NCBI GenBank assembly: GCA_030744435.1
Contig: JASLQO010000032.1
Location: 349,165 to 413,164 of the forward strand
Reading direction: 5' to 3'
DNA: 64,000 bases
From: JASLQO01 sp002327525
GTDB taxonomy: Bacteria > Pseudomonadota > Gammaproteobacteria > Pseudomonadales > Azotimanducaceae
The position numbers were made by a program, and so were the translations under genes. The notes below the pieces were generated by a model. It saw nothing but the letters and a program-made list of their open reading frames with translations, did not search any database and was not told the DNA's origin. Of the stretch, positions 1 through 8,596 are shown in pieces. Numbering within the stretch: position 1 is the stretch's first letter; each line of letters opens with the position of its first letter.

Positions 1-1
1 G

Positions 2-91
2 TCCGTTTTCTTCGGCGTGCCGCTGCAGGTGGGTGCTGCGTATTTCGACGCGGTGGCCGACCTGCAGCGTCGACAATTACAGCCGATCTAG
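2..91 (+). CDS. C-terminal end of an unidentified protein (partial)
   Basis: An open frame enters from the left edge and ends at a TAG, giving a 29-residue tail that finishes in a hydrophilic stretch with QRRQLQP. The next gene starts 26 bases further on with a good ribosome binding site, so the two could be co-transcribed. Too little is present to assign a family, and I do not recognise it. Confidence 0.45.
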   Translation, partial: SVFFGVPLQVGAAYFDAVADLQRRQLQPI

Positions 92-117
92 GCAGGCACC
101 CGGGCAGAGGAGGCATG

Positions 118-1602
118 ATGAGCACGAATGTATCTGAGGTATCCAAGGTGTCGGACGCGTTGGAGGTCCCTGAAGTATCGATCGAGCGCATATGGGGCGT
201 TCCGAAGAACGCGTGGCTGGCGCTCGGCTTGGTGGTGATGGTATTCATTGGAAACCGCTACAACGTGGCGCCACTTGCCTGGGTCGCGGCGGTCCCCTTA
301 CTGCTGTACATGCGTCAGCGTTCGGGCTGGCGGGATGGTGTGGTGCTGTTTTTGGCCCTGCAGGTGTGGGGCTTCTTCGCGCTGCTGAAGATCGTCACCG
401 ATCCGCTGCCGGTGACCTTTGCGTTCATGTTCTCGATACCGGTCGCGCTCTCCACCTACGTGCTGTATGAGGTGTTCGAGGTGATGCGCCGTCGTCTTGG
501 TGACGGTTGGGGCGTGGTACTTTTCCCTGCGCTCACGGTGTTGGATGAGTGGATCGCTTCGTACACCAGCCCGATGGGCAGTTGGGGATCACTCGCCTAC
601 ACGCAGATCGACAACCTTGCGCTGATGCAGTTGGCCTCGGTGACCGGACTGACCGGCATCTCGGCGTTACTGGCCTGTACATCAGTGCTCGTCGCCGTGC
701 TGATCGCCAGCGCTGACAGGCGTCGCTACTTTGCGCCAATCGCCATTGTCGTGATCCTGGCTGTGGCGGCGCACGGATTCGGTGCTCTGAGGCTCGAGCA
801 GACCATCGAAGGGCCAATGGTTTCCGTGGCAGGGGTAGTGAGCGGCCGGGCGATCAATGGCGGCATGAAAGCGGACGACGAGGCCGAGCAGCAGGCGTTG
901 TTCACTCTCAGCCAAAACGCTGCCGAACGCGGCGCCGAGCTGATCGTGTGGAACGAGACGGCGACGATAGTATCCGCCGCCAGAGAAGCCGCGATGGTCG
1001 AGCGTGGACAGCAGCTTGCAAGCAATTACGGTGTCGATCTGGTGATGGCGTACGGCGTGCCGCAGGCTGATACAGGGCGGTTTGCCAACAAGTATGTCTG
1101 GCTCACGCCGCAGGGAGGTATCGAAACCTATCTAAAACACCATCCGGTACCGGGCGAACCCTCCATTGCGGGCACCGAACCGCTGGTCGTTCACGAGCGA
1201 CCATATGGGCAGGCTGCCGGTGCGATCTGCTACGACTATGATTTTCCCGCCATGGGCAAGACCCATGCGAAGCTCGGTGCCGGTCTGGTCGTGGTGCCAT
1301 CGGCCGACTGGAAGGGCATTGACCCCTATCACACTCAGATGGCTTCGGTGAGAGGCATCGAAGGTGGGTTTTCAGTGGTACGCCCCGTATGGGCATCTAC
1401 GAGCGGTGCTTACGACGCCTATGGGCGAGCCCGGGCGACGATGAGCTACTACGAGGGAGAAAGCCTGTTCATCGCACGGGTGCCGACCACGCGCATCGAC
1501 ACTCTCTACAGCCGCATTGGCGAAGTGGTAGCGCCCCTCGCCCTGATCTGCCTCCTTGCTGGCCTGGTCAGGCTATTACTCAACCGCCGAAGCGCAGGGT
1601 AG
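118..1602 (+). CDS. Apolipoprotein N-acyltransferase-like membrane nitrilase-superfamily protein
   Basis: The protein has hydrophobic membrane helices over roughly the first 220 residues, a nitrilase/CN-hydrolase domain from about 225 to 460, and one more helix before the basic C-terminus. That is the architecture of Lnt, which moves an acyl chain from phospholipid onto the N-terminal Cys of lipoproteins. The catalytic triad is visible: Glu in VWNET (about 280), Lys in YLKHHP (about 340) and Cys in AICYDY (about 371). There are ATGs at 115 and 118; AGAGGAGG at 106-113 is well spaced only for 118. Overall similarity to classical Lnt looks weak by eye, so it may be a paralogous acyltransferase or amidohydrolase rather than the housekeeping enzyme. 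Confidence 0.8.
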   Translation: MSTNVSEVSKVSDALEVPEVSIERIWGVPKNAWLALGLVVMVFIGNRYNVAPLAWVAAVPLLLYMRQRSGWRDGVVLFLALQVWGFFALLKIVTDPLPVTFAFMFSIPVALSTYVLYEVFEVMRRRLGDGWGVVLFPALTVLDEWIASYTSPMGSWGSLAYTQIDNLALMQLASVTGLTGISALLACTSVLVAVLIASADRRRYFAPIAIVVILAVAAHGFGALRLEQTIEGPMVSVAGVVSGRAINGGMKADDEAEQQALFTLSQNAAERGAELIVWNETATIVSAAREAAMVERGQQLASNYGVDLVMAYGVPQADTGRFANKYVWLTPQGGIETYLKHHPVPGEPSIAGTEPLVVHERPYGQAAGAICYDYDFPAMGKTHAKLGAGLVVVPSADWKGIDPYHTQMASVRGIEGGFSVVRPVWASTSGAYDAYGRARATMSYYEGESLFIARVPTTRIDTLYSRIGEVVAPLALICLLAGLVRLLLNRRSAG

Positions 1603-2751
1603 AGAGACAAGCCTGACACCCTTTTTTTGAAAAGGGCATCCAATGCAGACCTCGCACGCCCTGTAAGGACAGAGCGTTCAGCGGGAGTCTAGTTGCCCGT
1701 CACTTGGCGGGGCCGGTCCGGACACGCGAACAGCTCTGTTGATGGGCATCAGGCTCACGCTTACCGCTTGTGTTGGAGGGGGCGGTGGTCGTGGGGGTAG
1801 CGGTCCACAGGCGCTACCAGCTCCGCCCGCCGAACACGATGCTGGGGGAACTCATGGGTGCCGCTGCACTACTGTTCGAAACCGCATTTTGTTTCCAGCT
1901 GAAGGGTGTCTCGATGAGCAGATTTATGGAGGGGGAGAACCATCAGCAGTCCACTTCCAAGCGCATCACCCAGGTGTTTGGCAATGTGGAACTTGTCGAA
2001 CACGATCTGCGTATCCGGCAGTGCATCTTCCGTTGCACGAATGTATGCCAGCCACATATCCATCGCCACTTCCTCGATGCGGCCGCACTGCACTTCGGTC
2101 AGTGTGTCGTAGAAACCCGAAAGCACTTGTGCGTCCCGAACTTCGGCCTGTACCAGTCTCGCGGCCAATGGTGGGCGGAAACATACAGCCTCCCATCAGT
2201 TTGGAAGCGCGCAAGCATCCGGTCGCAAGACGTACCGGCATCGTCGGTTGTCGTGAGGACCAGCATCGGAATATCTAACTCTTCGAACGAGGGTTAGTAC
2301 ATGCCGAAATATCCCGCCTCGAACGCCACAACGAAGCCGACATAGACTGCGGGCTTGCGGACATCGTCTCCAATCGGTTGGAGGAAACGACATGTTTCAC
2401 CACTATTTCCGTTCATGCTGCGGCACCTCGCCGCGTTACGCCTACACCTTTGTCAGCGACTGTGATAGCAAATCGGCGACCGGCTGCCACAGCAGGCGGC
2501 ACTCGCGCCACACCGGTGGCCGCCAACGCAGTCGGAGCTCCGGTGTACGTCGCCCACTGCGTTACCTGAGCTACCATCTCGGTCTTGAGGAGAAACAGAT
2601 GCGGTTGCGCTACATTGAGTTTCTCGATGAAAACGGAGTACGGGTCTTCGACCTCAACGCCTTGTACTGCCTCGCTCACGCAGGTTCTCCTGTCATGATA
2701 CTGGCCAAGTTGCGTGTTGAAACTCGATGCTATCACATGCCTAATGCGTGC
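1603..2751. other. Gene-poor zone with transposase remnant
   Basis: Between the Lnt-like gene and metX there is no complete gene. The recognisable content is the ISL3 transposase piece on the minus strand. Immediately upstream of it on the minus strand (about 2175-2330), another frame reads like the end of an alpha/beta-hydrolase-type strand (PMLVLTTTDDAG and HHWPRDWY), interrupted by a stop; this is a weak resemblance only. Long overlapping open frames on both strands here lack ribosome binding sites and family motifs, so I do not call them genes. Confidence 0.5.
1869..2168 (-). pseudogene. ISL3-family transposase fragment
   Basis: The minus-strand frame contains GFYDTLTEVQ, VAMDMWLAYI and IVFDKFHIAKHLGDAL. 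These are characteristic of the central DDE region of ISL3-family transposases, where VAMDMW carries a catalytic Asp and FDKFHIAKHL follows. Only about 75 residues match: the N-terminal zinc-finger and helix-turn-helix part and the rest of the catalytic domain are absent, and downstream residues look random. No terminal inverted repeats or target duplication could be recognised. It is a decayed insertion-sequence remnant next to metX. Confidence 0.75.
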
Positions 2752-3837
2752 ATGCATGCACTGAAAAAACACATCCTGAACGGCTCGTTCGACATGCGAC
2801 GCGGGCGATTGCAGAGCCCGACTTTCGCCTATGAGACGTGGGGACGACTGAACAGAGACCGCGACAACGCCGTGCTTCTATTTACGGGCCTCTCACCCTC
2901 GGCCCACGCCGCATCTTCTCCCGACGACCCGAGTACGGGCTGGTGGGAAGACGTCATCGGTCCGGGCAAGCCCATCGACACTAATCGCTTCTACGTAATC
3001 TGCGTCAACTCGCTCGGCAGCTGTTTCGGCTCCACCGGACCCTCTTCCATCGATCCCATTACCGCTCGCCCCTACCGGCTCACTTTTCCCGTGCTCACGG
3101 TGGAGGACATCGCCAATGGCGGGGCGCACATACTCGACAACCTCGGCATAGATACACTCTTTGCTGTGGCTGGCGCCTCCATGGGCGGCATGACGGCACT
3201 CGCTTTCGCCCTGCAGTTTCCCGGCCGCTACCAGGGGTTCGTCTCCATCTCATCGGCAGCACGCAGCCTGCCCTTCTCCATCGCGCTGCGCTCGCTGCAG
3301 CGCGAGATGATCCGTAACGACCCAGCCTGGCTCAACGGCGAGTACGACGTCGAACATGGCCCGGTGAGTGGTATGCGCCTCGCACGCAAACTCGGTATGA
3401 TCAGCTATCGTAGCGCGTGGGAGTGGGAGGCACGTTTCGGACGTGAGCGCGCCACGATCGATGTCCAGGACGAAGACAATCCGTTCGGTATCGACTTCGA
3501 AGTGGAAGCATACCTTGAAGCGCACGCCAACAAGTTCATCGGCTCATTCGATCCCAACTGCTACCTGTATCTGTCACGCGCCATGGATCTTTTCGATGCA
3601 TCCGACTGGGGCGGGAGTACGGGGGCAGCCATGCAACGTATCACCGCTGAACGCGTCCTGATTATCGGCGTGGAGTCGGATTTCCTGTTCCCGCTACAGC
3701 AGCAACAGGAACTTGCCGTCGCCCTGCGCAGTTGCATATCGGATGTCGATTTTCAGCGCCTGCCCTCGCTACAGGGACACGACTCGTTTCTCGTGGACAT
3801 GGACCGTTTCCGCCCGGCAATCGCGCGTTTCTTCTAG
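2752..3837 (+). CDS. metX: Homoserine/serine O-acyltransferase, MetX family
   Basis: A 361-residue alpha/beta-hydrolase-fold enzyme that transfers an acetyl or succinyl group to homoserine (methionine pathway) or, in some homologues, serine. Family signatures are FAYETWG near the start, NSLGSCFGSTGP, and the nucleophile elbow GASMGGM. The triad reads Ser143, Asp310 (VESDFLFP) and His343 (QGHDSF). The motif HAASSPDDP with GWWEDVIGPG is the variant I associate with gammaproteobacterial succinyl-type MetX enzymes, so acyl donor and acceptor are uncertain. The frame is open far upstream, but family alignment starts near residue 10; ATGs at 2737, 2752 and 2794 are possible and none has a clear Shine-Dalgarno sequence. 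Confidence 0.85.
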   Translation: MHALKKHILNGSFDMRRGRLQSPTFAYETWGRLNRDRDNAVLLFTGLSPSAHAASSPDDPSTGWWEDVIGPGKPIDTNRFYVICVNSLGSCFGSTGPSSIDPITARPYRLTFPVLTVEDIANGGAHILDNLGIDTLFAVAGASMGGMTALAFALQFPGRYQGFVSISSAARSLPFSIALRSLQREMIRNDPAWLNGEYDVEHGPVSGMRLARKLGMISYRSAWEWEARFGRERATIDVQDEDNPFGIDFEVEAYLEAHANKFIGSFDPNCYLYLSRAMDLFDASDWGGSTGAAMQRITAERVLIIGVESDFLFPLQQQQELAVALRSCISDVDFQRLPSLQGHDSFLVDMDRFRPAIARFF

Positions 3838-3855
3838 GGCCCGCTAACCCCGGCC

Positions 3856-4500
3856 TTACGGGACCGGTATTCCCCGATCACCCGCCAGCCTGGCGCGAGC
3901 CAACTCGCTCAGCATGTCCGCGTCCATGTAGCCACCGGCAAACAGCGTACGTTCACCATCCTGTTCTTCCCATAGCAGCGACGGCAACGCATTGGTGCCG
4001 AACGCCCTCGAGGTTTCGAACTGAAACTGTACCAGTGCCTGTGTTCGGTCAGAGTCGAGGAGCGGCACGAAATCACCTTCCGCGATGCCGAACTCGTCAG
4101 CCACCCGAATCAACACCTCGCGCTCGTTGATATTGATCCCCTCCACGAAGAACAGCGCCTGAAGCCGGTGCAGGTAGCCGAATGGCGGCGCACCGGTCAG
4201 GGTGCGTATTGCTTCGACAGCCACGCACGGTAGTGTGCTGTTGTAGATCAGCACGTCCGGCAGCCGAAAGCCAAAAGTTTCTCCTGTGGTCGCATGCACC
4301 TCCTGCCAGATTTTCATGAGGTGCCGGCGTCCGAATTCCCCGAGGTTCTGCGTACCATGCGTATTGATACCTCCAAGCAGAACATCAAAGCGCACCTCGT
4401 CGCGAAGGCGGTGCCGTGCATCCTCCACAGCACGCGACATTCCCCAACACCACGAACACAGCGGATCGGTGACCACGTACAATGCGGGTGTACGATTCAT
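3856..4500 (-). CDS. DsbA-family thioredoxin-fold oxidoreductase (FrnE/COG3531-like)
   Basis: A 214-residue protein with an N-terminal CSWCWG active site (Cys15 and Cys18) after a beta-strand, a long helical insertion, and the cis-Pro loop TNALPSLL near residue 175. This is the layout of cytoplasmic DsbA-like or FrnE-like proteins rather than periplasmic DsbA. No signal peptide is visible: the start MNRTPALYVVTDPLCSWC leads straight into the fold. It converges on metX with an 18-base gap. The specific thiol substrate is unknown. Confidence 0.8.
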   Translation of the reverse strand: MNRTPALYVVTDPLCSWCWGMSRAVEDARHRLRDEVRFDVLLGGINTHGTQNLGEFGRRHLMKIWQEVHATTGETFGFRLPDVLIYNSTLPCVAVEAIRTLTGAPPFGYLHRLQALFFVEGININEREVLIRVADEFGIAEGDFVPLLDSDRTQALVQFQFETSRAFGTNALPSLLWEEQDGERTLFAGGYMDADMLSELARARLAGDRGIPVP

Positions 4501-4590
4501 ACGGCCGTGTCCTCGTAATTACGAGCACCGTCCCGGCCAGGTCGTTGTCTCGCAGGAAATCCGGCTCGCGGGGCGCGAGCCATCGGGTCG

Positions 4591-4887
4591 TCAGTCGTCG
4601 AGATCCAGATAGTCGAGATCGTCGTCGAGTTCGCGCTCCTCGATGCGTTTCTCGATCGCCCGTCGTGTGGCCAGAGCGCGCGCATTCTGCTCCTTTTGAC
4701 TCAGTTCCACGACCTTGTCGATCTCGAGGTCTTGTTCGTCTGCTTCGCTCTCGAAATCCGAGAGGTCTTCATCTGGCAGGGGTTGGTCCGAATCAGTGTC
4801 GTCATCGTCGCCAAAGTCCTCCTCTTCCTCAACGAGGTCGACTTGATCATTCGCTGCGTTTTTTGCTTCTCGCTTAAGCCGCGCCAT
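4591..4887 (-). CDS. PA3496-family acidic protein
   Basis: A 98-residue, highly acidic protein with a basic start (MARLKREAK), a central run rich in Glu and Asp, and a C-terminal part with ARALATRRAIEKRIEERELD followed by DYLDLDD. The last motif matches the PA3496 family found in Pseudomonas and related Gammaproteobacteria, annotated as a putative envelope-integrity protein; its mechanism is not established. GGAGA lies eight bases before the ATG. It has no membrane segment or signal peptide. Confidence 0.75.
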   Translation of the reverse strand: MARLKREAKNAANDQVDLVEEEEDFGDDDDTDSDQPLPDEDLSDFESEADEQDLEIDKVVELSQKEQNARALATRRAIEKRIEERELDDDLDYLDLDD

Positions 4888-5031
4888 CGCGCCCGTCTCC
4901 CCGTTGATCCATCCAGAACGCAGGTGAGATAAGATTTAAACAATAATGGTTTTTTAGGCCCGAACGCAGACACTGTCAAGCAACGATAAGGGAAAAATCG
5001 ACGAACTGAGAATCAGATCGAAATCTGACGG

Positions 5032-5121
5032 TCAGGCAAGCAGCGGTAACGCAAGGTAGGCGACGAACGCGCCCAGCGCCGCGAGGCTGGTCCGGGAAAT
5101 CTTGTAGCTACCAATCGTCAT
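5032..5121 (-). CDS. Possible 29-residue membrane microprotein
   Basis: An ATG-to-TGA frame encodes 29 residues: a short polar N-terminus with Lys and Arg (MTIGSYKISRTS) followed by one hydrophobic helix, ALGAFVAYLALPLLA. No convincing Shine-Dalgarno sequence precedes it. It is listed because it and its upstream neighbour at 5196-5336, on the same strand, both read like short membrane peptides in a stretch otherwise empty of genes. Chance is a serious alternative. Confidence 0.25.
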   Translation of the reverse strand: MTIGSYKISRTSLAALGAFVAYLALPLLA

Positions 5122-5195
5122 CCGAACACACTACGCCCGGGATCGCATGGCAAGAAGAATCGATTCGCTCTATGAATATAATCTCTGGTCGCGCA

Positions 5196-5336
5196 CTATC
5201 CGGTGATCCACAAGATTGCGATCAGAGTCAGGGGCGCCACGACACCCCATACCACTAGCGCGTGTACAAGCACGCTGCCCTCTAGCTGACGGAATGTCTC
5301 ACGCATCATTTCCACGCCGACCAGGAAAAGCACCAC
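5196..5336 (-). CDS. Possible small two-helix membrane protein
   Basis: The frame reads VVLFLVGVEMMRETF, then QLEGSVLVHALVVW and GVVAPLTLIAILWITG, giving two hydrophobic segments joined by a polar turn with MRETFRQLEG. The start is unclear: GTG codons at 5336 and 5333 follow an AAGGGAG sequence at a somewhat long distance, and ATGs occur at 5309 and 5306. The pattern looks more like a membrane protein than random sequence, but I know no family. It could be the C-terminal remnant of a larger protein, since the frame stays open to about 5420 without an ATG. Confidence 0.35.
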   Translation of the reverse strand: MVLFLVGVEMMRETFRQLEGSVLVHALVVWGVVAPLTLIAILWITG

Positions 5337-5460
5337 AACCAGCAGCGACTTGCTCCCTTTGGAAGGAGGCGCAGTCCGCAGGGATTTTTCGGCATATTGC
5401 CTCCGAGAGTAAGCGGGCTACAACATGGTAATGGCGGACGCAAGAATCGCGTAAGGGCGC

Positions 5461-5535
5461 GTCGTACGGGCCTTTTAGACTGCGTTGCGTTTCTTGGCAA
5501 CATACCGGATATTCCCGGCAAAAGGCCCGTATGAC
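5461..5535. repeat. 75-base inverted-repeat structure with nested hairpins
   Basis: GTCGTACGGGCCTTTT at 5461-5476 pairs with AAAAGGCCCGTATGAC at 5520-5535, sixteen pairs with one G-T. A further GCG/CGC pairing lies beyond a single mismatch on the outside. The 43-base interior holds two small stems, GTTGC with GCAAC and CCGG with CCGG, so the single strand could fold into a three-way structure. There is no U-run on either side, so it is not a standard terminator. It lies 34 bases past the acyl-CoA ligase stop. It could be a palindromic mobile unit, a processing element or a small-RNA fold. Confidence 0.6.
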
Positions 5536-5569
5536 ACGCTGAGCAATCGTTAATTAGCCAGAGGTCCCT

Positions 5570-7084
5570 TCAGTTCACACTCCGCTCTTGTCCCTCCCAG
5601 AACGGCTGGCGAAGCTCCCGTTTCAACACCTTGCCCGGACCCGATTTTGGCAGCGGCTCGGTTTGAATATCGATACCCTTAGGCACCTTGTAGCCGGCAA
5701 TGTGCTGGCGGCAAAAACCGATGATCTCATCGGGATCGACGTTGTGATGTTCCGGGCGCAGGACCACCACCGCGCGCACGGCTTCGCCCCACATCTCGTC
5801 CGGCACACCGAACGCCGCGGCCTCCAACACGGCCGGGTGCTGGTATAGCACTTCCTCCACTTCAGTCGAATATACGTTTTCCCCACCCGAGACGATCATG
5901 TCCTTGCTGCGGTCCACGAGAAACACGTAGCCCCCCTCATCCATATAGCCGAGATCGCCGCTCCAGTAGGCACCGTCGACCAGAACCGCTTCGGTCTGCT
6001 GCGGCTTGTTCCAGTAACCAAGCATCACGTTGCCTCCGCGCACCACCACCTCGCCGACCTCGCCCCGCGCCACTTCGACTCCACCGGTGTTGAGAATGCG
6101 TACGTCGGTTCCCGGGATAGAGCGACCGCACGAGCGCGCACGGGGATCGTCGAGCAGTTCTTGTTCATTGCGCAACACGGTGGTCAGCGGCGAGAGTTCG
6201 GTGGCGCCATACAGGTGGATGAGTTCCGCGCCCGGAAAGGCCTCGTGGGTGCGCCGAACCACCTCGGTGGCGATGGGTGAACCGCCATGCGCAATTGTAT
6301 GCACACAATCGATTTCACGCGGATTCGCCAGCTGTTCCTCCGCCATTGCCGCAAGCATGGTCGGCACGCCCAGCGTCATCGTAATGCCGTGCTGCTGAAT
6401 CAGATCCAGTGCCATTCCGCCATCGAAGCTAGCGAGAGTAACCTGCTTACCCGCGCTCCAGATGCTGGCCAGCACACCGTTGGAACCCGCCGCATGAAAA
6501 AGCGGCGCGATGATCAGAAAGCGGTCATTCTCGTCTTGCGGTGCGGAGCCGAGCCAATGAAAAGTATTGGCGATGAGATTGCCGTGAGAAAGCATCACGC
6601 CCTTGCTCTTCCCCGTCGTGCCACCTGTGTAGAACAGTCCCGCGAGCGTGCCTTCATCGATTCCTTGCCCAAGTGGAACGGGCTGTGCTGTTGCGATGAG
6701 TTCCTCATAAGCATCGCCGGTGGTGATGACGTGCTCGACAACGCCTGCGAGCGCACCGGGATCGCGGTCGGTGATCAGCACGCGGGTGCCCGAGTCCTCG
6801 AGCGCGTAGATCAGTTCCGGTTCCGCATGCCGGGTGTTGAGCGGCACCACTACCAGACCGGCCGCCGGTACACCGACATAGGTTTCGATATATTCGTGTC
6901 CGTTGTTCGCCAGAATGGCGACCCGGTCCCCCACTTCACATCCAAGCGCCCTGAGGCCACCAACCAGGCGCTCGCAGCGCTCGCTCAGTTCGGCGTAGGT
7001 ATAGTTCAGATCTCCATCGATGACGGCGGTAGCGTTCTCCGCAATCTGTACGGCACGTGCCAGCGGATCGGCAAAGGTACTCAT
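5570..7084 (-). CDS. AMP-binding acyl-CoA synthetase (fatty-acid CoA ligase family)
   Basis: A 504-residue ANL-superfamily ligase that activates a carboxylic acid with ATP and joins it to CoA. The motifs appear in order: the P-loop YTGGTTGKSKGV with MLSHGN (about 152-168), YGATE (about 295), YWSGDLGYMD (about 372), DRSKDMIVSGGENVYSTEVE in the hinge, and PKSGPGKVLKREL near the C-terminus, with the catalytic Lys at about 485. AAGGGGAAG precedes the ATG. It is upstream of nothing on its strand until the small-ORF zone, and it follows the amine dehydrogenase/cytochrome cluster by 38 bases. The chain length of the substrate cannot be read from sequence. Confidence 0.88.
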   Translation of the reverse strand: MSTFADPLARAVQIAENATAVIDGDLNYTYAELSERCERLVGGLRALGCEVGDRVAILANNGHEYIETYVGVPAAGLVVVPLNTRHAEPELIYALEDSGTRVLITDRDPGALAGVVEHVITTGDAYEELIATAQPVPLGQGIDEGTLAGLFYTGGTTGKSKGVMLSHGNLIANTFHWLGSAPQDENDRFLIIAPLFHAAGSNGVLASIWSAGKQVTLASFDGGMALDLIQQHGITMTLGVPTMLAAMAEEQLANPREIDCVHTIAHGGSPIATEVVRRTHEAFPGAELIHLYGATELSPLTTVLRNEQELLDDPRARSCGRSIPGTDVRILNTGGVEVARGEVGEVVVRGGNVMLGYWNKPQQTEAVLVDGAYWSGDLGYMDEGGYVFLVDRSKDMIVSGGENVYSTEVEEVLYQHPAVLEAAAFGVPDEMWGEAVRAVVVLRPEHHNVDPDEIIGFCRQHIAGYKVPKGIDIQTEPLPKSGPGKVLKRELRQPFWEGQERSVN

Positions 7085-7122
7085 GACTTCCCCTTCATTT
7101 GCTCGTTAACCACTGGAGTTTG

Positions 7123-7455
7123 CTATGGCACGAGGGATTCGTCCAGTGGCCGGCGCCGGCCGGCGAACTCCGCCGTATAGTTGACCGCCAGATAGTCGAG
7201 AATGCGCACCTCCGTCGCCTCTTCAAACTGCCACAGCTTTTGCGTCGCCTGCATCCAGCGAATGAGATACAGCCAGAACTTTCGATCACCCCGTTGCGCG
7301 GTGACCAGCGCGTAGTCGTGGCAACTTCCGCAATGTGCGCGCACGTCTTCCCAGCCGGGAGCGATGACCAGACCGCTGTTCTCGTCCAGTTGCGCCAATG
7401 CCGGTGTGGCGAGAAGCAGGGCGAACAGATATGACGCTACCCGCATTTTTCTCAT
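7123..7455 (-). CDS. Small periplasmic c-type cytochrome
   Basis: A 110-residue protein with a signal peptide (SYLFALLLATPALAQ) and a single heme attachment site CGSCH (Cys42, Cys45, His46). Its start overlaps the stop of the molybdoenzyme gene by four bases (ATGA), so the two are translationally coupled. This resembles the cytochrome subunit of SorAB or SoxCD-type dehydrogenases, which accepts electrons from the molybdenum centre. The frame is intact although its partner gene is broken. The axial Met is not certain; one candidate lies in the segment WLYLIRWMQ. Confidence 0.75.
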   Translation of the reverse strand: MRKMRVASYLFALLLATPALAQLDENSGLVIAPGWEDVRAHCGSCHDYALVTAQRGDRKFWLYLIRWMQATQKLWQFEEATEVRILDYLAVNYTAEFAGRRRPLDESLVP

Positions 7456-8596
7456 CCCGTCACCTGAACTGCCAGTCTGTGACAGGCATTGTTGAGATAA
7501 CCCTTTGGGTTCCAGCCGGGAAGCACCATGGGCTGCGAAATCCCGTGATCGTCCACGGCGCGACTCCACACCTCGTGGTACCCGGAACGCGGAAACGTCA
7601 CCGAGGCATGAAAGCGCTGCCAGGCCAGACGATTTAGCGGCTTGTCCAGGCGCGCGGTTTGCCAAGTCTGACCAAAATCGATGGAAACGTGCATCGATGA
7701 CACCGCTCGTTCACCTGCCCAGGCGTGGCCCCGAATGGTAAGAGCTTCCGCCAGGGGTTGCCGCAGCCCGGACCGGGGAAAGGTGATCAGTGATTTCACG
7801 GGCATGCTCTCGATGATGCACATTTGCTCATCACCAATATCACTGCCCGGGGCAATGGGTTCGCAGGGCACTCTGTATGAACGTCCTCCCATTTTCGTAC
7901 CGTCGTGAATCCGATCCCTGACAGTGAGCCCGTGTACCCATTTGCCGGAGGCCGAAGCCGGCCAACCGCCACAGACGAGACACAGCGGCCCTCCGTGCAG
8001 TAGCGGGATGGGTTCGCCATTTAGTCGCACCGCGAGCAGTGTCTCCGGCTGCAGAGCCTTCTCAACGGGCACTCCGCGCGAGATCACCACCTTGTCGGGA
8101 TCGCCGGACAGGTGCAGATCGCGCCCGTAGTAACCCACATACACAGCGTTGTCTTCAATGCCGCAGTGGCGCAACACATCGCCCAGGCGCACAACTCACA
8201 GCGCCCGTCGACCACTGATTACCAGCGACGGGCGGAAAAAAACTCCGCACGGCCGTTGCCTCCGCATTCAAGCGTCAGGGCGTAGCGATGTAGATCGAAG
8301 CGCCGCTCGAGATCGGCAAGCCCGAAACTCCGAGGCGATGCACAGGCTTCTCCGTCTATGGTCAGCGACCAGCTCGCAGCATCTGTGTCGATGGGTACAA
8401 TGCCATTGTTGCGCACGAACATATAGCGTGCCGAGGTCAAGGATTCATCGAGCAGGTGCGCGGGCGTTTCCGCATTGAGCGGCCTCTCGTTGAGATGACG
8501 CAAATCGGGTTTGATGCCGGATAACGCGTACGATGGCCGCGGCAGCGCCAGGGTGCCAATCATCGCAGGCAGACGGACGATATCGCGTCGTTTCAC
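7452..8596 (-). pseudogene. SoxC/sulfite-oxidase-like molybdopterin dehydrogenase, frameshifted
   Basis: The 5' part (8596 to about 8220) encodes a signal-like N-terminus and the Mo-domain motif TLECGGNGR containing the Cys that ligates molybdenum. The 3' part (about 8192 to 7452) encodes VRLGDVLRHCG, YVGYYG, HLSGDPDKVVISRG, LVCGGWP and the dimerisation domain, all SoxC-like. The two parts are in different frames. A seven-T tract at about 8235 shifts the frame: removing one T restores EFFPPVAGNQW and STGAVSC. Then roughly five residues (family RWTGV) are missing before VRLGDV. Flanking genes overlap it by ATGA on both sides. It could be a recent inactivation, or partly a sequencing error at the homopolymer. 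Confidence 0.8.

Noticed and set aside
1770..2297. A 175-codon plus-strand frame near the left end
   Set aside because: Antisense to the ISL3 transposase remnant; no homology seen in it.
5461..5535. Integron attC site
   Set aside because: The inverted repeat lacks the RYYYAAC and GTTRRRY core sites expected of attC and there is no integrase in the window.
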